From Hexactinellida sp. DTS-2022 (Eukaryota; Porifera; Hexactinellida): a DNA stretch of 64,000 nucleotides. Below are positions 55,569 through 64,000 of the stretch, piece by piece (position 1 is the first letter of the stretch; every line of letters begins with the position of its first letter). The stretch is taken from the NCBI GenBank assembly GCA_028753945.1, contig JAPNXP010000002.1:2170001-2234000 (forward strand), written 5' to 3'. The notes beneath the pieces were generated by a model. The model saw nothing but the letters and a program-made list of their open reading frames with translations, did not search any database and was not told where the DNA came from. Position numbers and translations under genes: made by a program.

Positions 55569-55862
55569 CATAGAATGTATTATTTGGGTATGGGTTATCG
55601 ACCCTAAGAAAGCGATCGGTGTAATCAGAATTACTGTATGGCTTCAATTTATTAAATTATGACGTCATCATATTCAAACAAAATGTCATTTCGTCTCTAT
55701 AATTGGCTCTAAATGGACAATATACACATAGAATGTATTATTTGGGTATGGGTTATCAATCCTAAGGAAGAAATTGATATAATCAGAAGTCTTGTATGGC
55801 TTCAATATCTGTAATTATGACGTCATCAAATTTGAAAAAATTGTCTTTCATATCTAAAATGT
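55569..55862. repeat. Two tandem ~158-bp units
   Basis: CATAGAATGTATTATTTGGG starts at 55569 and again at 55727. Both units continue TATGGGTTATC, TAATCAGAA, GTATGGCTTCAAT and ATTATGACGTCATCA. The units differ at many positions, so the duplication is old. Each carries one TGACGTCA palindrome. Non-coding. Confidence 0.75.
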
Positions 55863-57118
55863 TATTTATCTTGATAATAGAGTACCGAAATATATTAATT
55901 AGGTATATGATGACATTTCCTTGGATATCGATTGGGATTATTTATTATTCTAAAATATTTATAAGTTATTAAACTATCCAATAACAAGACATTATTATCT
56001 TTCTGAGCTTCAACAGTTTACATAAATTTCCTAGATTTTAGGACTTTCTCTTCAATGAAGATTTTTATCAGTGTCTATTGATTTACCGGAGATAATTGAA
56101 CATTTAGACCATTCTAGGTCATCGATAAGTAATTCGCTTTGGGATTGAAAGGGAGTATCATTCCAGCTGTACATATTTACCATTTTAAAGCATTTTACGA
56201 AATCGCACTCGCTCTGAAATTAAGTCCCTAAAACGGTAACGAAAATGTTCATACTCTGTTTCATGTAGCTGGAATATCTCCAAAATTCATTTGTGGCATC
56301 ATTACATTTTCATTATGTCCTTTTAAGAGGTTGTATGCTCCTAGATTATTCATTATCTTGTCTCTTTGATTACTGTACGTGAAAAATTGATAGTTTTAAA
56401 TGCAAATGTATTGATTTATTATTTATTCTATTTATATCCTCATTAAACGAATGCACTTATTATTATATGGTTATCTTATGGCTTTGAAGATTTACAGTAC
56501 AATTTTGTTTCAATGAAACTTCACTGGCTTTATTCACGATCTTATTAAACTTCAATTATTAACCATTAATTATTAAAAGCGTATCAAGTTCATGGTTTCA
56601 ATAATGGAATTGAAACATTTAAATCATGAATTGAAATATTTCTTCTATGAGTTCGTTTACAAATTAATACATTCGTTACTATAATGCGTGTTATTGTGCG
56701 AGTATTTTACACTTTCTATTTAACCATAATAAAAAAATATTTTTAGAAACTTTTTTTCTTCTTAAAATTATGTGTACCGCACTGCCTTCCAGCTGCTAAA
56801 CGACCATCCCCGCGCCTCCGCGCTACCCTGAACCCTATACGATATCTTTTCAGAATATAATGATCTTTAAAATACAATTAATTTCTTCTAACGCTTTGAA
56901 ACGCGTCAAAAGTTATGACACAATAAACTTCTATCGATAAACTAATAATATTTTTCGGTCTTCATTTACTAATATCTACTTACACACATTCTTTAGAGCT
57001 CTGATGTTGTGTTTATCTTAAAGTAAACTTAAAACTGATTTAGAAACTTTCCTTGCAAATTTAAAATCCTCCAAATACGAAAAGACACAAAAATAAGATA
57101 GAAAAATTACAAAAAATA
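55863..57118. other. Unassigned stretch
   Basis: AT-rich, with no recognisable gene or repeat. It lies downstream of the possible minus-strand terminal exon at 57149-57400. Confidence 0.4.
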
Positions 57119-57120
57119 TT

Positions 57121-57400
57121 TTTATTAAATTATGTTTGCAAGTCAAGGTTTACCAGAGCATAGTCCAAATATATTTACGTTTGATCATCAAAAAATTACG
57201 GATTATAGGGATTTCGACTCCGCTAAAATCGATTATAATAGTTTCGAAACGATTTGACGTGGTCAATTTTTCGCCTATTCGAAGATGCTGGACCACTGTG
57301 CCCCACAGAGTGTCCTCGATCACAACGCCCTCTGACAGGCGTCCATTCTGAATAGCGGTTTGCCTAAGTCGAAACATATCAATGTCTTTGACTATCGTGG
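57121..57400 (-). CDS. Possible 3' terminal exon of an unrecognised gene
   Basis: Reading leftward, a pyrimidine-rich tract ending AAAG (57401-57415) is followed by an 83-codon frame to a TAA stop at 57149-57151. Part of the translation is MFRLRQTAIQNGRLSEGVV and FETIIIDFSGVEIPI. An AATAAA signal (TTTATT on the plus strand, 57121-57126) lies about 23 bp past the stop, which fits a last exon. The composition is protein-like and no transposase motif is present. I recognise no family. Against it: no upstream exon is identified, and a 71-codon frame exists on the other strand. Treat as a candidate. Confidence 0.35.
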
Positions 57401-58079
57401 CTTTATCAACAGAAGAGAGTAGAATTTATTTAATAAAATAGCAGACAATGACATGCATGTTTCGTTTCTATTATCTGAAGCTCATCAGACACTAACAACA
57501 TTGGTAGCTATATTTAACTGGGAAGCTTGTGATATTGTAACTGGGTCCTCTAGAATATTCTAGAACACTAAGGATTTAAATACTTGAGCTTAAATGATAA
57601 CTTGTTAAGAATATTATTTAGATTCTAGTGTAATTATGTTAAATTTGTTAAGTTTGTAGAATTTTCAACTTGATGAACATTTGCTTTGGCTTTAACTAGT
57701 ATTTGGGATTAATCTGAGGATTCTTCTGATGCAAGTTCATTGACGGTTTGATTGTTTGTATCTATGTTGTTTAGAGTTGTATTAAGCGTTGTGTCTATGT
57801 CTTGGATAGGAATAGTATACATTGTTTGGTTAAATGGATATCGTCTGGTGATCACATGTTGTTTGTATATTATTTTTATTATTATTATTATTATTATTAT
57901 TAAAATTTAAAGATTTGTTGGTATTTATAACAACAGTTTTGTTTGTATTCGCAAGAGTCTCGCAAATTTATTCAGTTCATATTTTAATTTATTACATACA
58001 TCCTTAAATACTATATTGTCATTGTCTCTATATGTTAATTTATAACTGGAGGATATAATTTAAATTACTCTGTATATTA
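57401..58079. repeat. AT-rich stretch with a TTA microsatellite
   Basis: (ATT)n of about nine units at 57874-57902. The rest is unrecognised non-coding sequence. Confidence 0.6.
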
Positions 58080-58510
58080 ACTGTGCAAGCATATAATTAT
58101 CATTAGTTGAAACAATGGAATTTGATCTAAAACTTTAAATTGAACACAAGTGTTAGTAGACAAAAGAAATTAGCAACTCTCTTATGGCACAAACTATGGC
58201 CAAATAGAAAATTTGTGCAATGTTAAAACGTGTATAATTAATTCTTTATCGAATGTTATATACTGAAAATTTGTCACTTTCTTTCCTCTTGTGACTTTAA
58301 ATTGTTTCAAAATTTCTCCAAAAATATAATCAAAATGTCTCCTCAGATTCACATTTCTAAATCATGAAACAAATGCCAGTGAAAATTGAGCTCTTAGTTA
58401 TCAGCTCTGTTCTGTGGAATGGATACGGATATTAAATTTTTAATAATATCGCTAGCCAATGTCTTTGGAACTGGGACACTATACTATACTATAGTAGGCA
58501 CAGTAAAGTC
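58080..58510. repeat. Foldback left-arm relative with CTATACTATAG palindrome
   Basis: GAAACAATGGAATTTGATC, ACACAAGTGTTAGTAGACAAA and CACAAACTATGGCC match the left-arm family (35360 and 36240). TCTGTTCTGTGG then ACTATACTATACTATAGTAGGCACAGTAA (core 58473-58495) close it, as at 35660 and 36613. Confidence 0.6.
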
Positions 58511-58802
58511 CTGTATTTTGTAATTATTCTCCCACTGATATATTGTTTTCATGGCCACGGAATAACCGTTACTTGTCTTTAGAGCTTTAGTCTGTCAACA
58601 AAAAAATAACGCGATATCGAACCCGATCTTACCTTTAAGAAAGATCTTCAATTAATATGCATACACTCAAACTTCCATTTCCGGGAATTGTGTTTCTACG
58701 GGTGCCTATATCTGGGAATTTCCCATGCTCTCAGAAATACAATGGCTGGTACAAATAATCCATTTTGTCTGATCCTCACTTCTTGGATTTATTCAAACAC
58801 GG

Positions 58803-59332
58803 TTGGATTCGGTTATCCGCCGCTAATACCGGTTAACGTATACGTATTTTATTGATCAGTTATCCGATATGTTAATATTAGCATTATATTTACATCATTT
58901 TTGGTAAAAGTGTGAATTTGTACGCATTTTGTTGAATATGAATTTTTAAATCTCCTTACCCATAGTCACACGATATATCTTGGTGAAAACACAGTGTATG
59001 AGTTACCTGAAGTGTTCAACTTGTATGTTAACTGTACTGTACTTGGCTAAAAGAATGTCTTTTTGGGTTCTACAATTTAAATATTTTCTTGGAAATATAC
59101 AGGTAAACCTCTCAAAGCGGCACCCATCGGGAGAATGATTTTGTGCCGCTTCTCGGAGGTTGCCGCTACTCGGAGGTTGCTCGTAAGGTAAACTTCCCAA
59201 AGTGGCACCCATCGGGAGAATGATTTTGTGCCGCTTCTCGGAGGTTGCCGCTACTCGGAGGTGCCGCTTTGGGAGGTTTACCTGTATATATATTTTTTGT
59301 TTAACTTTCAGTGGCGATTAACTGGTTAACCG
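58803..59332. mobile_element. GGTTAACCG repeat with a nested TA-type MITE
   Basis: GGATTCGGTTATCCGCC and ACCGGTTAACG at the left and GGCGATTAACTGGTTAACCG at the right match the layout at 22313-22680. Superfamily unknown. Inside lies the MITE at 59100-59284. Confidence 0.55.
59100..59284. mobile_element. 185-bp TA-flanked MITE with internal duplication
   Basis: Ends CAGGTAAACCTCTCAAAGCG and CGCTTTGGGAGGTTTACCTG, TA on both sides (59098-59099, 59285-59286). The inner part is an almost exact direct duplication of about 85 bp (GGCACCCATCGGGAGAATGA at 59119 and 59204). Pogo/Tc1-like by ends and TA. Confidence 0.85.
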
Positions 59333-59344
59333 TAGTGTGGAGAC

Positions 59345-61850
59345 CAATCGTGACCATGCCCTAAAATGTTTCACCAATCCCACCCATTATTCAAAATAAT
59401 AACCTTTTAGGAATTTAATAATAAGATACATGTTTTATTTAATTTTCTAGTTAAACTCAGTTCTTGATTTAATTATTTCATATTTATCTTGGCAAATCAC
59501 TAATGAGCGTGCCCGGTTGATCGAAGTACCCGTATCTGAGAAGTCCGGATCTCGGAGGTTTGAGCCTAATGGGACATCAATGGAGATTAATGTGTTTATT
59601 TACTTAAGGGTTCTAAAAGGATTCCAAACAAATTTATTCAGAGGACTTCATTTTTTGTATGCTCATCGTTAGAAGTTCATAATTAGTGGACCAAATATAC
59701 TCTTGAAGATTCTAAGGTATATTGTTGTCAGGGTGAATAAAAATGTCTCAAAATCTAATCCACTGAACAGTAAAATGCCAATAAAAACCATGTGGCATTA
59801 GAAGTTCATCTAGGGTTTAGATACACTTATTATATACTATTAATCCTGGTAAGGTGTTTACAATCACCCCCTGATAATGTCCGGAAGTTAGAAGTAAGTT
59901 ATTAATATTTTTACATTTTGAATACGTCATCAAATTGTACCACATGACACTTCCATATATGGTATACAAATTCCTAGATTGTAAGCTTCAGATATGTAGT
60001 CTCAGTTTGTTGCCCAATTACACAGTTTGGCTAAATGGCGATTTAGGTGTAATGGGTATTTACGATAATGGTGCGCATAAAAGGTTACATTAGTACAGAT
60101 AGGAAATCGACTCCTTAGTATCCATAAATATAGTTAGTTTTTTTCTAGCTCAACTAGAAATATGTGAAAATGACATTATAATCATAAGTGTATTATTTTG
60201 ATTATTTTTAATATGGGTCAATACTAATCAAATATTTATCACTCTATATATTATGCTAATTAGTAAATTGATCATGAATCATGTGCGTTAGGCTTCAGGA
60301 GGTTTGGTAGAGCAATGGCTCTACCAATGATATACAGAGAATCAGTATTTTCTATTAAATATAATCAAAATTGTCCCAAAAGGCACTACCTATGATGATT
60401 CATAACCCATAATTCCGATCTCTAACTATAGGCTTCGCCCTTTGTATGACTCGGCAATAGCTGCTTTACCTTATGTTGACATTTTTTATGGAACAAGAGC
60501 AAATTTTATGGAACAAGAGCAAAAATAATTCAGTAACTAAATAGTATGAATTGACATTTATTCATAGCTTTCTTTCCAAAAGTTAATTATTGTATATTGT
60601 GTCTTGTACGCAGTTTGTAGGGGGGTTTATATACCTTTGTAGCTTTGAAACCATTTTATACAAGTACAGTGTTGCTATTATCCTATATACGAACTGATGT
60701 GTCATGCACATTCTCTTTAAATGACGTCTTGCGAAATAATCTTTGTTGAAATGGCCTTATATATTTCTTACATGCTTCCAAAAACTCTTCTGAAATATTT
60801 TTAATCTATAGCCACTAGTATCTGTTAAAATATATACGCGATATGAATTTATATTATGATAAATAATTGTTTGCTGTAAACTAGAAGGGAAATTAGTCAA
60901 TTGTGTTGAATGTTCACAATGGGAAAAAATATAAACCTGCTGATTTTTTTCACCTCCATATGTAAATTTGCTTTAATTTGGTTTGGTCGGCCTTGGGCGG
61001 GTCAAAAAACAATTAAAAATCAAATAAAACATATATAGATTGAGTCCACACTAAGCAGTTTTGTCTATTTCTGTCATCAAAAAGATGCAACACTTATCAC
61101 ACCCAAAATTTAGATATCCAAATTGGGAAAACAGACGAAGATTGGTTAGAAAATTGTTTGCAAAACAATCGAATCTAAATATAATCCTTGTAATTTCTCA
61201 GTCTATCTTATACTATAGCATGCAAACTACTTCAATTTCGACAAAAGAGCAAAATGAATGTAGTATAGCAATTTGTATTCGCACATATTAAGTTTTTTCA
61301 ACAATTTAATTGCTATTCAAAAATGGATCTACTTGAAATTGATGTTATTAGGCTCAGGTACCAATTTAATGGATTAAAATTTCGTTTTATTCATCCATTG
61401 ATTGATATTAAAGTATAATAAGGAAAAGAATACTTGACTAAATAATCTTGTTAAGTTTTTGCCTATTTTTTTACCCTATTTTCTACACTGTGAATTAATT
61501 AACTAGATATCATTACATGGTTAAAGCTAGTCGCCACTACTTCTCATTCGTGAGATAAATGATTCCTGCGTCATCAAAAATTGGTCACATCCATATGACC
61601 ATATATAGTCAAAATGTTTAAAATGTGAAAAAGAGAGTTTCTATAAACGTATATATTTGTTGAGGAATATGAATAAATCGAAGAGAAGTGTAAACTTTGA
61701 CCGCCAATTATGAAGATGAGCATACAAAAATTGAAGCGTTTTGAACAAATTTTTGGACATATAATAGAAACTTGCTTAAGTGATTGCAATTCATGCTCTA
61801 TGGATTTAAAAAATAATTATAATTTCAATTGACTTGGTTATATTATTTTA
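59345..61850. other. Unassigned stretch upstream of the kinase exon
   Basis: AT-rich and non-repetitive to the eye, and so the least transposon-laden part of the window. Only a short direct repeat (TTTTATGGAACAAGAGCAAA twice, 60486-60527) stands out. No GS domain, transmembrane or extracellular receptor exon could be recognised, so earlier exons probably lie outside or are too short to see. Most likely intron. Confidence 0.45.
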
Positions 61851-61869
61851 TCTCTAATTGTTTACTCAG

Positions 61870-62469
61870 GTAAAGAAGCAGAGACTGATCGGTATAGGAC
61901 GTTACGGACAGGTATGGCAGGGTGTGTGGAGACATCAACTGGTTGCAATCAAGATTTTCAATAGTTCTGATGCTCCCTCATGGGAAGCGGAAACTGAAAT
62001 ATTCATGACTGATTTGTTGCGTCACGAAAATATACTCGGGTTCATAGCGGCAGATAAGTTCGATATGGGCTACTCTCTTCAGTACTGGATTATTACAGAC
62101 TACGTATCTAACGGTTCTCTAATGGAGTATCTATCAGAGAGAACTTTATCAATCCTTGAGACTTTAAAGCTTGCTAAAGGCGTAGCTTCAGGTGTATCGC
62201 ATTTGCATACTGAAATAAAGGGAGGTCACAGATTTAATTCTAATACTGCATTGTATAAGCCTTGTGTTACGCATAGAGATATAAAGTCTCGCAATATTCT
62301 TGTTAGCGCAACAGGCGAGGCGGTTTTAGCTGATTTCGGTCTTGCGGTTAGATACGGACACAATACTGCTCAGTATTTGTGTGATTTGTTCTATAGACGA
62401 GAGGGTACTAAGAGGTATATGTCTCCTGAGTTGTTGCAAGAAAGAGTAGATGAAAATGATGTATGCGAG
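61870..62469 (+). CDS. TGF-beta/activin/BMP receptor kinase, internal exon
   Basis: A 600-bp exon, exactly 200 codons, phase 0 at both ends. A pyrimidine-rich tract and TTTACTCAG precede it and GTGAGT follows. It covers the N-lobe and most of the C-lobe of a receptor Ser/Thr kinase. Exon residues: glycine loop GIGRYGQV (8-15), Lys28 in VAIKIF, helix C Glu41 in SWEAETE, LRHENILGFIAAD (50-62), L45-loop region DKFDMGYSL (62-70), WIITDYVSNGSLMEYL, catalytic HRDIKSRN (135-142), DFG 155-157, GTKRYMSPE (179-187, Ser replacing Ala of APE). GRYGQVW, LRHENILGFIAAD and GTKRYM are type I-like; HRDIKSRN, DFGLA and the longer loop before HRD are type II-like. The family phosphorylates Smads at the plasma membrane after ligand binding. 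Upstream GS/transmembrane and downstream exons are not seen here. Confidence 0.9.
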
Positions 62470-63334
62470 GTGAGTTATACTATTTGACATTTACTTTGCA
62501 ATAGGATAACTTTCAATTCTTCAGATTGCTTAATCATTAGTTCCTTTAAATTCAGAATATTTCAAATAGTTATAATGTTTGCAGTCAGGTTATTTTATTA
62601 TGAACAATCAATGGACCAAAAATTGTGTTCATAATAGATAGACTTCATTATATGCAAACTTAACTTAATACAAACCCTAGGTAAGTTGTCAAATTTGGAC
62701 CATAGGGCTTCTTCATAATGAAAATTTCTTCATATTAAGCAGAAGAAAAATTCTCTACATTAAGCATACCTTACTGTATTTGAAATGATGATTCATATTA
62801 TATTTGTTATTGTGGTTATGACTAGCAACGTCTACTTGAACTATAGGAACTTATATTCTGCCGTTTATAAATTAGGCATACGAGTACTATATAAATTCTC
62901 AATCTGATTCGTTCGAGTTTTGTAGGGAGCTCTGCAATGGGAAGAGAGCGTACCTAGGGGATTATTGTGTTTTTCGTCATTTTGGGACCAAAGATTTTAA
63001 TATATTTTCGAGAATATCGCACTTATTGCAATTTATTATAATCGGTTGATAATCTTATTGAGAGTCATATTAGATAAAGATATTCATCCCGGGCAGCGTT
63101 AGAAAAATTATTTGCTTCTTTTGGGTGGGGGGGGATTATTCGAGAGGGGCAACTTTTCGAGTAAAAAGTTATTTGGAAATAGCACTTTAAGACATCCCAG
63201 TTGTCAATAATATTGTCATAACTGGATTCTAGATTCTGTAAAATCTAGGTGATGTAATATTCGAATTAAAAAGATGAAGTAAAAACTCAACGTGGGCCAT
63301 CTATGAATATAATTCAGGTTCTTGGGCTTTTTTG
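62470..63334. other. Intron downstream of the kinase exon
   Basis: Starts with the donor GTGAGT. AT-rich; I find no continuation of the kinase (the expected VD-x-x-A/GL-x-LWE block), so the next exon lies further right. Contains a (G)9-like run near 63126. Confidence 0.6.
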
Positions 63335-64000
63335 TAGGGCTGAAACGAATTTACCGAATATTCGAATATTCGTTCGAAATGATTGAACGAATTTTAGTCA
63401 CGAAACGAATATTCGTTTTGACGAATATTACATTGAAACGGATATTCGTTGACTAATTTTGGACAACAACAAGACATCTATACTATTAAAACACAAGGCT
63501 GGGTGTGTGTATATATGTATATATGTATATATTTGTTTGTATGTTCCGAGTTGATTAAGAAAGTGGACGGTTTCCAAATATGATTTTCCGCATATAGGGG
63601 TAACTTTTGGCACCCGCCAACAAGTTGAGTTCCACTCAAAATTTCTCACTCCTCGCCAAAGTATGACGTCATTGTCACATTTTGAGAACCCTGAAAATTC
63701 ACTTAATCGGCCATAATTCGCGCCCTCTAAGAGATCAAAATCTAAAATTTAATATAATGTGTAGATTAATGATGCGGGCACGTTGGTCACACCAAATCGC
63801 CACTATTCTCACTCATTATCATATGATGACGTGATCATTAAAATTTCACATTGTTAAATTTGACTATTTAGGCCTATTTACGCTTTATAATCATTATTAG
63901 GAGTATATAAACCACACATCAACCGCGAAGCGGTTGGTGTGTGGTTCTGTTCCGCCGCGAAGCGACTTAACAAGCGAGCGCGCTAGTAAATATAAATTCC
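63335..64000. mobile_element. GGGCTGAAACGAATA family MITE, copy 3, interrupted and cut by window end
   Basis: TAGGGCTGAAACGAATTTACC begins at 63335 and aligns with 11510 onward to GGACAACAACAAGAC (63475). After the Helitron it resumes TAAATATAAATTCC (63987-64000), matching about 11693. About 23 bp present in copy 1 between these points are missing. The right end lies beyond the window. Confidence 0.75.
63477..63986 (+). mobile_element. Helitron 3 (non-autonomous), complete
   Basis: Starts TCTATACTATTAAAACACAA after A (63476) and ends AGCGCGCTAG before T (63987). The subterminal hairpin ACCAACCGC-GAA-GCGGTTGGT lies about 50 bp before the end. A TATGTATA run near 63510 and TATGACGTCATTGTCAC near 63664 are shared with the other copies. 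510 bp, no Rep/helicase coding. It sits in the intron of the receptor kinase gene and inside an older MITE. Confidence 0.88.

Noticed and set aside
57136-57351. Plus-strand 71-codon frame
   Set aside because: It mirrors the minus-strand candidate exon, which has better supporting signals (acceptor tract and AATAAA).

Overview
This is an AT-rich invertebrate (metazoan) nuclear window. It holds one clearly recognisable host coding exon and a very dense layer of old, nested transposable elements. The animal assignment rests on a 600-bp exon at 61870-62469. It encodes most of a TGF-beta/activin/BMP receptor serine/threonine kinase domain and is bounded by a good splice acceptor and donor. The transposons fit an invertebrate too: THAP-domain P elements, FLYWCH-domain MULEs (Phantom-like), TTF/DUF4371 hATs, Helitrons and pogo-type MITEs. 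I cannot name the species. The kinase mixes type I and type II receptor features, so an early-branching animal is possible, but that is inference.

Layout, left to right. 0-4 kb: a MULE-type MITE with a 10-bp target duplication, then a decayed P element (A, minus strand) that still shows a THAP domain split by a 55-bp intron. 4-10 kb: a hAT-type MITE, then two MULE elements (5040-6902 plus; about 7228-10196 minus). The second has a Helitron inserted in its FLYWCH exon. 10.6-12.2 kb: a three-level nest (unnamed repeat, pogo-type MITE inside it, hAT-type MITE inside that). 12.4-13.4 kb: oppositely oriented MULE fragments and a 137-bp MITE. 13.4-15.8 kb: P element B. 16.3-21 kb: two head-to-head MULE pseudogenes. 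21.2-22.1 kb: a minus-strand Helitron carrying its own MITE. 22.9-24.3 kb: a MULE FLYWCH fragment and a MULE end. 24.5-28.6 kb: two hAT transposase pseudogenes. 30.0-32.2 kb: P element C, the best preserved. 33-42 kb: foldback and hairpin repeats, with another P fragment (D). 43.2-45.2 kb: an intron-bearing integrase pseudogene. 47-52 kb: well-delimited MITEs and a GC-rich minisatellite. 53.4-55.4 kb: P element E, split by other insertions. 57.1-57.4 kb: a possible 3' terminal exon of an unrecognised gene. 61.9-62.5 kb: the receptor kinase exon. 63.3-64 kb: a Helitron inside a hAT-type MITE.

Every transposase gene seen carries stops, frameshifts or insertions, so none looks able to make active enzyme. 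The most informative aspects are the precise nested insertions, which give relative ages; the shared end design of the MULE families; the two ~137-bp MITEs; the dispersed hairpin families that share the word GTCGGCACAG; and the intron-containing integrase. All calls come from reading the sequence; no database or folding program was run.
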